Below are positions 1-13,188 of a stretch of DNA of 64,000 bases, piece by piece; position 1 is the first letter of the stretch; each line of letters starts with the position of its first letter. The stretch comes from Montifringilla adamsi (Eukaryota; Chordata; Aves; Passeriformes; Passeridae). The DNA lies in the NCBI GenBank assembly GCA_017590115.1, contig JAGGNK010009114.1, positions 22,172,662 through 22,236,661 on the forward strand. The letters run 5' to 3'. The position numbers and the translations under genes were made by a program. The notes under the pieces were generated by a model, which worked only from the letters and a program-made list of their open reading frames with translations, was not told the DNA's origin and ran no database searches.

Positions 1-1504
1 GAATATGATTGCCCTCTGTTTTTTCCCAGTCCATCTGCCAGCTAATTTGTAGGCCCAAGTAAAACCATCTTTTCTGTTCTCTGTACTTACTTTTCCTTCA
101 CTTTTGCATCCAGTTCTGTGACAATAAACAAGGGTAGATCAGCTGCATAAATTTTTTTATAGCTTCTCTTTTAACCTTCAAGCCTTGTGTTTGTCACTTT
201 AAGTTTATGTGCCAAAGACACGAGAAAGCAAAAGCCAGCAGTTTGTCAAAGCATGATCTCTGGGGATGTGGGTACTGTTTCAGCTGTCACCATGTCACCC
301 TATACACCTATTGATGTAACTTTTGATGTGCAGCAACAAATGGTAAACAATTCCTCTCTCAGAGAGCACTTCTGCCTGTGTTGGAGTCAGTGCTTTTGAT
401 CAATAAACCATTGAGGTATATTCCAGTAGGAATATTATTCGAAGTTTTGCTTAGGAACAACTTGCTCCATGCACTATTTGTTTTCAGGGCTGTGAGTTTT
501 TTATTTCTAGTCTCTCTTCAAGCATCTCTCCACTGCTCACTGTTTATCCACATCTCCAGTTCCTGAAAAGGATCACTGGTTTCTACTGGTGTAAGCTTTA
601 ATCAAAGAAATAGGTCACTGTCTGTATCACCACAAGAACAAATTTCAGTTCTTTCTGTGGCCCTGGTACCTAACAGAGCCATTCCTTCATGTTAGACCTG
701 GCACTTACTTCTAACATCATTCCCTGGGCTCACTGAGTCCTTTGGAACTCACAGCCCCTGTGCTTAATTATGATTTAAGGTTTGCCAGGCTGCTCCAGAG
801 TTTATAAATGAGACTTAAAGTAACAAATTTCTGTCAGGATGTTCAGTGCTTTACACACTTCATTTTCAAATCCCTCTTCTGCAAATGCAATCCAAACCAG
901 CCATCTCCACCACTGCTACACAGAAGTGCCATCATCTCCCTTAGTGTAACTGGTGACTGTGCTCTTTATGCAAGCTGATGTAGATTCCACTCCTAGAACC
1001 TTAGATGTACTGCTGTGCTGGTAAGTGATGTCCTTAAATCCACGCAGACCACAGTTCCCCACAATATTTGTATTACTGGTATGTTAATATCAACCCTAAA
1101 CACTGCGGTCCCATATCAGTGGTTTCTCTTGTCTCCTCATCTCTCAGCAGTTTCTGCTGTAAACTGATCCATTTGGTCAGCTCTTTTCTTCTGCCTAACA
1201 CACCAGAGTTCTTGTCTCAATTTTCACTTTATTAAAAATGCAAATGCAGAGCAGTCTCTGCTCTTGGCACTGTTTATAGAGAGCTCAGTTTTCTCAAAGT
1301 CCAGGTGCTAAAGGCCCTGGGTGTGCACAACAGAATCTGTCCTTCTGTTTAGATGGCTTTTACACACTCAGACCCCACTGGGGCTTTCTTTTCCTACAAA
1401 GTTCCAGTCAAATTCCAGGACTGTCTATTATGCAGACAGTTGACAGCACTTCATCTGCCCAGTCTGTGGAATAGATGTCCGAACTGACAGATTTGCAGAA
1501 TTGT
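1..1504. other. Non-coding sequence, no gene seen
   Basis: AT-rich, CpG-poor sequence. The longest open frames are 60-70 codons, start at arbitrary ATGs and match no family I know. I see no repeat, RNA gene or convincing exon before the CR1 fragment that follows. Exons of a spliced gene shorter than about 100 bp could be missed by eye. Confidence 0.6.
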
Positions 1505-1601
1505 GTGATACTATCCTTGCCATGAGGAAGATGCAGAGGGGTTAGGACAAGATGATCTTTATGATCTCTTCCAACTCAAACCATTCTATGATGCTATGAA
1601 T
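1505..1601 (+). mobile_element. CR1 LINE, truncated 3' end (sense)
   Basis: The segment reads as the last ~100 bases of an avian CR1 retrotransposon in sense orientation. It has a GCAGAGGGGTTAGGACAAGA block, then GATGATCTTT, then a diverged TTCCAACTCAAACC, and ends in ATTCTATGATGCTATGA, a mutated form of the short terminal repeat of CR1. CR1 copies are usually 5'-truncated, as here: nothing upstream of about 1505 looks like CR1, so no reverse transcriptase remains. The match is by eye against the remembered consensus; the 5' limit is soft by about 20 bp. An old, dead copy. Confidence 0.8.
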
Positions 1602-4600
1602 AGATTTTTCTTAGAATTCTGTTTACTGAGCCCTTATGTCAATTCCATATCTTATGGTTTTCCTCATGAATGTGCAAACCTTCACCTCTACAGGTAGCAA
1701 CACGACCTGTGCTTCACTGCTGTTCTTCCCTGTATTCTGTCTTCTAGTTCAAAATTCCACACTTGTCACCTTTATTAAACTGTTCTCCTTGACTTACTCT
1801 CCCCCTGGATGCACTGGATGTTAGGCATGCTTTACCTTGCCTCTGAAAAACACCAAAAATTGTTCGTTTGAGGCTCACATTCTGGTTGCATTTTCCAATG
1901 TTGAACCATACTTTTGCAGTGCCAGATTCAACCTTTGGCATGGGCTTTTCTACGGTGGTGTACCCAGCTGAACAAAATTTTGAATTATAAATTATCACAC
2001 AAATTAAAATCCAAGTTTTGAGAGGACTCAAAGTACTTGCAGACTCCAAAGGAATTTGGCAGCAGCTTTTAGGTGGGAAAAAAACATTTAGGCTACAAAA
2101 GTTAGAACATTAGCCGACATCTGACAAGGCAATATTTTTAATGCCACCTTTCATTTTGAAATGCTGGATTATGTTATGTTGCACAGTGATGTCAGACACG
2201 CTGTGAATGTCACAGTCAACTAGCAAAAAAAATAGAGCTATTCCCAGAATTTAATTCCCAGACATGAAGGGTTCCCCTCCTGCCTTGCTGCTGCAGCACT
2301 TTTCCCAGCTCTGCTCCAACATCATGTTCTCTGTGACACCTTTCATCTGAAGATATCAAAGCAAGCCACAGACTCACGCTAATAACACACTATTCCTGGA
2401 ATACTTATGAGGTAAGAAATTACTATGACACCCAATTTATTGACAAGAAAACTGAATCAGAGTTTTTGTTAATGAGAAAACTGAATTAGAAATTTATTAA
2501 AGCAAGTTAGGAACTGATTAGCAGTGACAGATGTCAGACTTAACCCCCAAATTCCTGGCTCCCAGCCCCGGAGAACACATGCACGCTTCTCAGCAGTCTC
2601 CAATTGAACTCAGTGGTTTTGCCCATGCCACCAATCCAGCTGCAGGCAGCTGAAGGTATTCCTCCCACGCCCCAGAGCAATTCATTACATTACACTCTAC
2701 CCTTATTACAACAAAGTGGTGCCATTAAAGCCCATCCTACAGAGCCCCACAGGAGCGTGTGACCAGAATGAAAGCAGCAGGGCACAGTTCACCAGCCACC
2801 ACTGAAGCACTTTACCACAACTTGCTTTCAGAAGCAAAAGCCTCATTTTAAATAAAACAAAAACTTCTGCTTTGATAAATGCTGGCTGCTTCAAAAAGAT
2901 ATTCTGTTCTCAAATCTCCCCAGCTAAATGCCACCACAGCTGTAAGGGTGAACTATGTGTGTAGTCAGGCTGGGAATTATCCACATAAATAAAGAGCACA
3001 GCTTGAAACATTGACTTTTTCCTGATCAAAAGGGCCTGGGAGGCAACTGGACAGTTTGGATCAGGCAAAGGATAGGGCTTTTATTATTTTCAAAGAACAC
3101 CCCAGTGAATAGAGTAGCCAACGTGGCCCTGGTGGCAGTGATATGTTCTAAAACTCCTCTCATCCCACACAAATTGCTTAAAAGGTTGGCTTTGGGTCTA
3201 TTTATTGTTTGGGGTTTTTCCATTTTTCTTTTTGTTTAAGAACTTTTGTAGGGAAAACCTGAAATACAATAAATCCTTTCATGAGGCCTTTTAATATCAC
3301 TGCCTTTCTAAGCTACCTCCCTCACAAATAATAAATTGTAAATACTGCCAAAGAAATCTTCTCATATGTCTTCATTTTGCCCATATTAAAAAAATAGCTG
3401 CCTAAATTCCATCAAAGTACTTTTTTTTTTACTACAAATGTTCATATTAATTTTCTTTGTATATTCTGACCTGAAATTAATAAAGGATGCAGAAAAATCC
3501 CTTTCCTTCCTGTTTTTATCTAGTTTCTTTCACTAGTTATTGTCAACTCATTATGCTTAAATGTAAGATTCAACAGGAAAAAAAATTATTCATTAAATAA
3601 TCAAACCCATGAAATATTCACACCCTTACACTTCGTAAAGCTGTTCTGTTTACCTAAACTTAAACGATTTAAGACACACAAAGCAAAATATTCTTCAGAA
3701 GGAACTGTTTCTCTTTTAACAGAAAACAATCTGACATGGGTGTTACATGACATTTAAGCAGCATATTCCAAATAAATGCACTCCTTCAATATTATGAATT
3801 TTGCAGTTTGTTTTCATGCTAAACAGAAGTCCTGTGGCAATAACAGCAATGACTTTGGTCCTGAATTCTTGCACAGCAAACCAGGACACTGAGTTCCACC
3901 TCATTCTTCAACTGTTGTCTATCTTATCACCTTATAGCCACATATACAAAAAAATATCCTTACAAATATAATAAAAACATGACAAATGCAAATCTGTTAT
4001 TAAAAAAAAAAAAAGATTCAATCTTTAGTTCTTCTTTCTCAAGCCAATTAGATTTTCGGGGTTGTGGTGTTTTGATTGGAATCAATTTGCACAAGAAAAC
4101 TTTATCAACTCAAAATACAGTAGCATCACTTGTACAACAGATGAGAAAATAAGGTAGTATAAAACTATATTGAAACTGTAAAAGGCATATCCTCTTTGGG
4201 TGGTATGTTTTGGGTTTTAAATGTCAGGCAGAAATTACAAAGATATTATTTTCTATAACTGATCTCATAGGATTACCTGTGAGAATTGTTATGAAGTTAA
4301 TATTTTCTAACTGTTTCACCTGAATACAAAGCTATAAAATGTCAGTGTCACTGCAGGCTTACCTGCTCTGCCTGCAAATGTAAATAAGTGGGTGTATAAC
4401 AAATCTTAGCATGGTGCCAATATTGGAAACCTACAGAGCAGTAACAGCCATTGGCTGTACTGGAGATTTCTGGAATACCCCCTGTGATATTATGACTAAA
4501 AGCTGATAGAGATCTAATGCAATTGAAGCTAACAGCAGGATTCCCTTTGACCTGGGCAGCAGTACTAGCAACTCCTCTGGCTTTTTTTAACAGTGGTAGG

Positions 4601-6716
4601 ATTCTGGAGCTTGTTAAACTCCATGGTTTCAAACTACTAACTTCCAGCAAAGCATTAATCATCACTCACTATAAAAACTATGCCCTATGAAAGACATTTT
4701 ATGAACGTATTTGTGCACTTATATATTTTTAATTTTAAAACATGTATTTGTTCTCATTGTAAAGCTTATTTCCCCAAGACACCACCTGCGAGGGGTAGAG
4801 TAGTACAGGAAATAAAACTGAACCCTTCCTGATCTGAATGATCCAAAAGTAGTTACTGTGCCGGTGGTGTAAAGAAGAGTAGTTTAGTAGTTCTGGAATT
4901 TCTCCCTGTTTGAAGGATGTCCCCAGCATGGATCTTTCTTATTTGAAGCCTGAAATTCATTGTTTGGTGGGGCAGGCCTGAATACAAAATACTGATGGAA
5001 TTTATGGTCATATTTTGAAGGCCCAGATCCATATCCTAAGGAGACAGGAGTTGTATCTTTTCTTCAGAAACAGCTTCTCACTCTGCCATCAAATATCTTC
5101 ACAGCTTCTATATTCAGAGTCTAAGAGCAGAGGAAGAAAGATGATCTTTTCTGGTTTTTTTAACATCCCTATGCAATACTTGTAGATTAAATAATGGAAA
5201 AAAACATTCCAGAAGATTACAACCTGATGCAGATGGGAAAAGCAGCAGAGCCAGGCAGGGTAAGGAATGTTATCAGAAACGCCTATTTGTATCTCATGGT
5301 CCCAAGTGTAAAAGTAGAAACATATTTTCTTTAAACACCCAGAAGTTACAATTCTTTCTGAGATATGATAATGTTTAAACTCTCCACCAAACAAGGAGAA
5401 GCTGGATTTGAGAGAATCAAGGCCAGATTTCCCAAGCGGAGTGTCCAACCCTGAATGCCTGAGAATTTAAACACAAAATATTTGGGAAAAGACAGGACAA
5501 GAGAGACCCAAGAACTTGGACAAGCAAGACTGGACTACAGCACGATGCTCAAACAGATTTTGATGATACAAGGGTAAAGAAGATAGATATATATGAAGGC
5601 AACAATTAAGAGGAGGTATGCTAGAACAGCAATTTGGGGACAACAAGGAAAACACAAAGGGCTTTGCCTTTCCTGATTCAATTTCATGGAGTCACAAGGC
5701 ATCCATGTTAATTACTACAGGCTGCTGAAGGCACTTGAGTCTCAGAATGTCTCTTCCAATTTATTATTAAATAATAGCTGGGAGTAGACAACAAAGTACT
5801 CAAAATTTTCTAATTAAATGTATGGATGGCACTCTCAGATCTAGTTACACATATTCTGCTCAATGAAAAGCTTCACAGACACAGACCTGTAACACCCCAG
5901 TACAGCAAATGGATGTGTGCTTTGAAACTCAACAGGTGAACCTGTAAATGCCACCTGTAGCAGAAGATATTGCTTTAAAACTGGGTGATGACAGCATGAT
6001 GGGTTTAGACATACAAAATTTTGAAGTATTGCAATATTTCTTCTCCTCAACCCATTTCCTTCAACACTTGCACACCAATATGGGTTAATCAGCCACAGAA
6101 CTTCAGCTGCCACATGTTGGCACTAATTCACTGACCTCAAGCCAGTGCTTGAAGCCTGATTTCAGCTGTGTGCAATCTCCCACCCTACTTACCCTCTGCT
6201 GAAGAGCAGGGATAGAATATCACCATCCCAAACAGCCATGGTTTCTGTTTCTCCTCCAATTAAGTCCTTATGGGTGCTTCAATATGCACATAGCACTGAA
6301 TATAACACAAAGTACTTTGGATGATGCCACACACACAGTATTTGCTATGTCGTTGACAAATGTCTCTCTCTACTCTCCCCTTATTCATAGGGAAGGGTAA
6401 GAATTAGACATAGTGCCCTACCTTGTCTATAAATCAAATCCAAATTTCCCCTAGGTGGGACTGGAAGCCAGAAATGTCTGGTTCCTTGTTCCCATCCACA
6501 CAGCACATTACAGTCACCTCAGAGAAATGAAAGTTTCTATCTTAATACCTTTAGTAAAGGCTAAATCTAGTCCATTACATCAGTGAGAACATTTAGGGGA
6601 GAATAGTACTGATTTGCCATACTAAACAACGTCTCTATGCAAAATTCACAACTGCTAGCATTTCCCTTAGCTTTCAGTACCCAGTTGCTATGAGTATTCT
6701 TTTCTCCAGATAAATA
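1602..6716. other. Non-coding sequence with A/T tracts
   Basis: No supported gene. All open frames are under 120 codons; the longest (minus strand, 5089-5448) is rich in aromatic residues and cysteine and resembles translated AT-rich junk. Simple tracts seen are a 10-T run near 3421 and 13 A at 4002-4014. At 2440-2500 a GAAAACTGAATYAGA phrase occurs twice, a minor local duplication. No CR1 or LTR signature was found. Confidence 0.55.
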
Positions 6717-7067
6717 TTGACAGTCTGTGGTCGATTGTTTGGATCACAGCAGTACATTTTAGCTGCAGGATTTAGGCTGGAGTCTGTTTTGGGGCTGTGT
6801 ATGCCTAGAACAAATAACAGAGGTTTAGGCCTTGGGACTAAACAGACTACTGAGCCTACAAAACCTTTCAGATTTTGTCTGTCTCCGGGTGTATTACATA
6901 AAGTTGTGAGTTCATACCAAGCCTTCTTTCTCTGCCCACAAGCCAGAAAGAGTTTTAAAGTGCTAGGAGCACGACCTGACCTGCTGAGTGCATGCAAACC
7001 GAGAGAGCAGGTTTTGTTGCAGGCTGAACCACCTGAAAACAGTCACGTATCAGTATCAGAGCCCTGA
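6717..7067. other. CpG-enriched patch of unknown origin
   Basis: About 350 bp with five CpGs in an otherwise CpG-poor stretch (in gtCGat, tcCGgg, caCGac, acCGag and caCGta contexts). It is open on both strands: 116 codons on plus across the patch and 107 codons on minus from 6674 to 6997. Neither translation resembles a known protein, and the open frames fit a locally higher GC content with fewer stops. It could be a diverged retroelement piece or a small regulatory element. I found no TG...CA boundary with a target duplication. Confidence 0.3.
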
Positions 7068-9380
7068 GCTGCATAGCCTGAACAGGGACAGCTTAAACAG
7101 ATCTTCCTTAGGGTCCTGAGCAGCTCAGAGAATTCACTATTCTTCACTACTTTTATTTCTCTACAATCAATGATATTTTTCAGAAAAAAAGGGTGTAATT
7201 AATCAGCATAAGAAATTGTGCCAAGAAAAAGACAGAGCCCTTTTTAAACATTCTCTGCACATTTCTTCACTGGCCACCTGACATTACCTGAGATGTGCCT
7301 TGTAGCTAAGGCCTGAGGGAGAGAGAGGAGCGCAGTCCTTGAAGGGGTGGAAACCTGGGAAGGTGGGACTGCTCTGCTGACCCCAATAAAGAACACAGCA
7401 GGTGACTGAAGAGCATCAGTGGATAAACTGAAACCTGCTGAGTCCATGTTCACTGCTATTAGCATGTCAGTGGGCTTTATACTTTGGGGAGGGAAAAAAA
7501 CCCAAATTGCAATTTTAGCATAAGATGAAGGAAACAACATAGTTGTAATATTGTGTAAAATTCAGGTAATGGGGTTAGCACAGGTGTGGTATTGCAGAAA
7601 AAAGGGCTTTGGGGTTCCACAGTCACCACCTCTATGAGTGTCAAAGAGATGGCATAGATTTCCTTGGATCTCTCAGCTTTGCCTGTTTCAGTATTTGCAG
7701 CTTGTCATGTTAAATACTTGACACAGGCACTTTTATCCCCATACACAACTCTTCCACATCTATGAGCATTTTCAGCATACAGACAAAAAACTCCTTGTTT
7801 GTCTCAGTCATCCTTTGAACATATCAACTAAAAAATAAATCTAGAATACAATCTCCAATGAATTTAAATCCTAGGTACAGCAAAAGCAAATGTTTTACAG
7901 CATGTGGCATTTAAGCTTCTCTTTCAGTAGATATTAGAGTAGTTTATAGATTTGCTGTGGTGCACACATTTGTGCTGATATCCTGATAAACATTTCTGAC
8001 AGAGGACCTCAGCCACTCACAGCCCTCATATAGTAAGTATGAAGCAACACAAGATGATCCCACAGGAGCTGAGTAGTATTTTAATAAAAAATCCATTATA
8101 ATTGTCTGGATTCCTTCCTTGTGCAAATTCAGTGAATTCAGGGATGTGTTTCTATATGATGACAAGTTTCTAACCAGGATGTCATAAATTTCCTCCAGTA
8201 CTTTTTGTTGGAGAATCTGAATAATCACAAAATGTTATGATATTGTGATGAAACGATAAACACCTTTAAAATATATGTAATTGTGAGTATTACCTCTTAA
8301 AAACTAAATTTTTATTACAAGATATATTCAGTAAATGCAGCAAATATTCATTCTTACCACAAGACTGCTGTCCAGAGAAAGTCTTTTCCCAAATTCCCTT
8401 TTCTGTAGCTGTCTTTTTTTCTCCATAGCTGAGGTTATTTGTTTTCCTTCTGATCAACTAGAAATGTCAGGCTGCTTCCAGCATCACTGAAAGGAAAAGA
8501 AAAAAATAAAATATTTAAGTGCTTCTTTTAATATCCTACTAAACTGTTACGGTCTTTCATCATTAACTTTGTAATAACCCAACAGCTAATAAGTTTGGGT
8601 TTCTAGTAGTCTGTGTTAATAATAAATGTTCTGTGCCAAAAAACCTTAATTCCAAACAGAAATATTACCAATATTTTTGGGTCGCTTCTCAAAGGCAGAA
8701 ACAACAAATAAAAAAAAAATCTGCTACAACAGCCTTTAGCATTACACCCATGTTTCCATAGTCTTTTGAACTGGGCAGGGAGCTGAATTTGCAGAGCCAA
8801 TGAATTACCTGAGGCTGGGCAGGGGGAGGAAAACAGTTTGTTTCACATTAATTGCACTCCTCAGTAAGCCCCGCTTGTTGGCACATCTGTGCTGCTACTG
8901 GGATGTACAAATTTTGGACCTAATTCTGAAGAGTTCTAAAAGCTTTCAACTCCCATTATCCTTAACGAGAGACAAATGCCCTCAGCACTTTCCTTACTTT
9001 TTTAAGGTCAAAGATTCCGCTGTAATAATCAGACAGTCCCACTGCCTGTACAGAACAGCCAGGGAATTCAGCCTGTAAAGCTACCACAGAAGGAATTAAT
9101 CTTTCCAGTTTTGTAGGGTTTGGTAATTCCTAGCCAGTGGTTTCTACAAAAACCAAGCAAAGCTGTTACAAATAACAACTACCAGTTCCCTTCCTAAATG
9201 TTCTTGTTGCTATGTGTATCTGAAAGTTTCAGCTTGTATTTTAAGATATTTATTTTTTGTGATACAGGAATATGGGCAAATTTAATTAATTTATTAGGGA
9301 TGTAAAGAATTAGTAAAATGACAACAGAAATCAGAATCTAGACTAAATTAAGGCAGGCAGATACACCCATAGAGAGCCAT
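7068..9380. other. Non-coding sequence, nothing recognised
   Basis: AT-rich sequence with open frames below 100 codons on either strand. I see no mobile-element end, tandem array or RNA gene. Short A runs occur near 8710 and 8495. Confidence 0.55.
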
Positions 9381-9940
9381 TCACAGAAGTTTTCTCTTGC
9401 ATCTCGTAGTGACTGTATTTGCTGTATCACAGTCCCACTGACTGAAAAACGAGATGTGGAAAAGAAGGTGATCTGTGTGCTTCTTGTTGTGAGCATCACC
9501 TTGGATCACACACAGCCAGGTGACGCACAGATACCTCTGCTGCAGGGTAGCACAGCTGGCATTCCCAAAAGCAGCCTTGCACATGCCCTCCAGACACATT
9601 TGCATGCCTGTGGATGGGCTCGCCTTCTCACGCACCTGTGAACGATCCCATCTGTCGCTGTGGGGATATCAAGCGGATAAAACCTTCACTGCTCTTCCCT
9701 CAAGCTGACCTCAAATGCTCTGCCAGGAGGGCACACAGGAGCCTGAACAGGGGCCAAGCACAGGCTGCCTGCAAGGAGAGCAGGATGGCCCAGGCCCAGC
9801 TGCTGAAGCCAGCTGGAATCCAGAGCGCTCCCAGGGACACTCTGGGATCACTGGGAACAGCGTGGACATCACACTGGGACTGTTCTTTTAAAGCACTTCC
9901 CGTGGGGAAGCCCTGAGTGTTCCAGCTACCAAACCATGCA
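9381..9940. other. CpG-enriched, GC-richer patch
   Basis: I count 11 CpGs between about 9403 and 9902, clearly more than in neighbouring kilobases, with visibly higher GC. Several overlapping plus-strand frames are open (for example 9456-9641, 9520-9708, 9614-9916), but they differ in frame and resemble nothing known. The patch is too CpG-poor to call a classical CpG island. Possible readings are a distal regulatory element, a diverged LTR or other retroelement, or a recombination-linked GC rise. No paired TG/CA termini with a direct repeat were found, so I leave it unnamed. Confidence 0.35.
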
Positions 9941-12621
9941 GTGGTGAATCCAGCCCTCTACTGAACAGCACCTGGTGGTTCCTACACTTCTTTTGTACTT
10001 CTGGTTTATACTCATGCAAGACCAGAATTCAGGCTGTTTTCTTCCAAACAGATAAAATTTAATCTCACTACATATTCATCTAAGGAACACATGCAGTGAG
10101 AACATGTACCTACAATAGTAGAAAAATCTGTTACTGCACTGTGCTCATTGCTTGCCTTGTGAGGTTTTCTTCAGGTTTACCTGTAAGACCTTTCTTGCTT
10201 CTTCTGTAGCTCCAAAACTACACATGCTATTTAATTCAGTTAATAAGGAATCTCAATGGTGTGATATCACATAATTCCTATTGTTTCCTGATTAGTGAGC
10301 AAAAGAAACACTGCAATAGATTTAAACACAGCAGCAATGTATTACATTGTTTGTGTGATTATGTCAGAAATTAGCAAATGACCTTATGTAATCATTATAT
10401 CATTCTCCCGAGCATGGAGAGCAAATCATGCCTGAAGAGCATGACTTCCACCAAGGGAGACTTTGTTGAGCACAGAACCACCCAGGAATGAGCTAGTGAA
10501 AGCTACAGCTAGAGCCAGTCATCCCCATAGAAGGTCAAGTACTTAATATAAGTGCCTGAAGTTTCTGTCTGCAGGTATTTGGTGGAACCACCCCAAATTC
10601 TAGTTTAGAAGTAAAAGCAGGAACTATTATTATTAATTATTCCTGTTAATATGTTGCCCTGGGCACTTGAAGTGGATTTACTGTAGCCATACCTAGCACA
10701 GCACAAGGACCTACTCATGTACTGGTGCAGCAGCTCCAGACCTGCTGGCTCCACTGCTTCCCCCACACACACCATGGGAGCTCCCAGCTCTGCACATTAC
10801 CTTCAGCAGGCTGTCACACATCTCCCTGAAGAGTTAACCACCTAAGGCTAAGCACACAAAGTTTTGAATCACAGGTAATTATCAGACAAGATAATACAAT
10901 ACATCACCTGTACCAACATATGTTGATGCCTCAAAGTACCCATCTCATGAGGCCTTTAAAGAAAAATGATCATCAGAGTGAAGCACTTGGGGAAAACAAA
11001 ACAAGTTTCCATCTTGGAATGGTCATTTTTGTGCTCATACTGCTTGTCACAAAGAAAAAATGACCCTCCCAAGTAAATCTCTCTTCCTCTGAGACCAAAC
11101 AAAAGACTAACAAAACTCAAAATGGAGTTAACATGTCCACTGGGAAGCTCAGCAGAAGAGAACAGCTGTCCAGATGGAGCAGTCTCGGAACTCCAAAGTG
11201 CTGAGAGCCAGTTTGCACAAACATCAGAAATACTGGTTTTGTGTTACCAAGAGAACAGGCCGTAGAAATTTACCTGCCTTCCCTGGCCAATTTGCTTGTC
11301 AATATGTTTACAGCAAAGACTCCAGTGATCAGCACTCAGACCCTTATGATCCCATTAACTCAGTGGAACTGTGAACTATTTCAAAGACACATCTGATTTA
11401 TGGTGTCTTCACCTATACTGCACTCAGACATGTATATTCCTCAATCTTGGGAGGCTCATCTTCTTGTTCTTTGTGCTGCAGGAAGTGTTTCTGCTGTAGG
11501 ACTCTTCCCTAAGGGGAAGTTCATCTATGTTGAGTATATGAGGGCAGGCATTTGGTTTAGAGCACTCAGGGATGAAGGCTGTATCCCCCTTCATTAGGGG
11601 ATCAGTCTAAGAGAATGAAGGTCCCAGATGTTTGTCCAGTGTTTACACTGAGATCAGGGCAGAAGGTTTTGTATGGACACAGAAAAAACTCTCAGAGGAA
11701 GACCCAAGTGTGATCTTGCTTCAATAGGGCATTACCTTCACTGCTGAGGAAGCTAGAGGCATCAGCTTGATTATACATCCTAAAGTGCAGTATTTTTAGT
11801 ACTTAGTACAAGAATGTTCATTATTTCAGGAGATGGCTTGAAAAGTATGCCCTGGAGAAATAGCGTGATTAACACAGAAAAGCACTCTAGAATCTATGAG
11901 AGAAATTCCTTGGATTATAATACCCTCTTCATTTCCAGTAGTAACAAAGGATGATTGATGTATATTGCTTTAGCTGATGAAAATGTACAACATCATATTC
12001 CTTGGATAGGCATCCAAGATATTTTCAGACAGTTTGGAACTGCAGTCACATTTCAACAGTTATGCCAACATATGCCAGATGGGAGCTAGCATGCAGTATA
12101 TCTGTTTGGTAACTGGAAAGGGACTGTATTTATTTTTCTCTTACAAACATGTATAAATTTAACAGTTATGACACATGACAAAAATGACATCTCCTCAAAC
12201 CAGCACCCTTTTGTTTAAATTCAGGGTAGATACAGTGCAGCCTCCCCACTCTTGGCTTTGCACAACTTAATGCTGCCAAAAGGCAAAACACCCCTGGGGC
12301 AGCAAGGTATTCCCTCTCAGCAGCCAGCTTGTCTTTCCCAGCTGCTAACAAGAGGAGAGGATTTGTGGTTTGTGGAAATCTAACTGTTGAGCAACAGAAT
12401 GAGGCCAGAGTTATACAGTGATCACCTTTAAATGCTTTTTCTATTCTGTTAGCTCTACTTGCTTGACAGCCAGACTTTAAGACTGAGAGAAAACAACCAG
12501 AACTGGTATTATCCCTCAGCAAAGAGAGTATATCACTGGCATAGGTCAGGAAGCAGCAATGAGAAAGCAAAGATTGTCATCAAAGCAAATGTTAGAATGA
12601 GTAGGTAACCTAAAGGTGAAA
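9941..12621. other. Non-coding sequence, no gene seen
   Basis: No supported gene. The longest frame is 134 codons on the minus strand at 12166-12570, cysteine- and leucine-rich, with no domain I recognise and no partner frame or splice context. No repeat was identified up to the target-site repeat at 12622. Confidence 0.55.
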
Positions 12622-12627
12622 GATTAT
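12622..12627. repeat. Target-site duplication, left copy (GATTAT)
   Basis: The six bases GATTAT lie directly outside the TG that opens the LTR candidate at 12628. The same six bases lie directly outside its closing CA at 13189-13194. A 6-bp duplication is the size made by alpha- and betaretrovirus-type (ERVK-like) integrases in birds. Confidence 0.6.
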
Positions 12628-13188
12628 TGAAAAGGGTTCCGTGAAGAGTCGGCCGAGTAACAACAATCACACCAACATGGCTACATGTCATTCTACGTTA
12701 TTTAGCAATCTTGTCATATTTATGATTCTAGACACTGTTCATGTGACAACAGCCCAACACTCATTGGTCAAGTGGCTGCAATCACACGTACACATCACTT
12801 GCTGATTGGTTATCATGCTGTGAGAACTTTAGTCAGGGTGTGCTAACTTAGCGGTTTTCATATCCTGCTTGGCATCTGGCTTCGTCCTTGCACAATGCTC
12901 ATTCTTGCTTGTTCTGCCTGTTCAAGGACGGTACATGGCCCTCAAAGTAACTAATCTGCAGGCCAGGGTTGTCCAATCCCTGCAGGGGTACAGCATGCCC
13001 TTGTTCTGCCACAAATTCCTCTACAGATTTTAAATCTCATTACCAATCTGTGATCAGTTTCCTAGGAACCTAATTGAATTGAGTCTGTCATTTTGCAGCT
13101 GGGTTTCTTTTGCCAGCTCTTGTGTTAACATCAATGTGCATGCACTGGTATTTGTTGTGGTCTTTGCAGGGAAAGTATAGTCAGTACA
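12628..13188 (-). mobile_element. Probable solo LTR of an endogenous retrovirus
   Basis: A 561-bp block begins with TG and ends with CA on either strand and is flanked by exact GATTAT repeats, as expected after LTR-LTR recombination. Read on the minus strand, it starts TGTACTGAC and ends CCCTTTTCA. It carries two CCAAT motifs (ATTGG on plus at 12763-12767 and 12805-12809), then an AT-rich TATA-like or variant poly(A) element (12713-12725), then a CpG-bearing segment to the 3' end; this order suits U3-R-U5. Eight CpGs sit in 12640-12930, unlike the flanks. There is no canonical AATAAA. No gag, pol or env lies next to it. Assignment to an ERVK-like group rests only on the 6-bp duplication. Alternative: the boundary match is chance and only part of the block is LTR. 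Confidence 0.6.
12713..12809 (-). promoter_or_regulatory. Putative LTR promoter motifs (two CCAAT boxes, TATA-like)
   Basis: On the minus strand, two CCAAT boxes about 42 bp apart are followed by an AT-rich CATAAATATG-type element. Paired CCAAT motifs upstream of a TATA-like element are common in avian retroviral U3 regions. The motifs are visible, but promoter activity is inferred. The TATA-like element might instead be a variant poly(A) signal (CATAAA). Confidence 0.35.

Noticed and set aside
12166..12570. 134-codon minus-strand open frame
   Set aside because: Unrecognised, cysteine- and leucine-rich translation of the type common in non-coding DNA.
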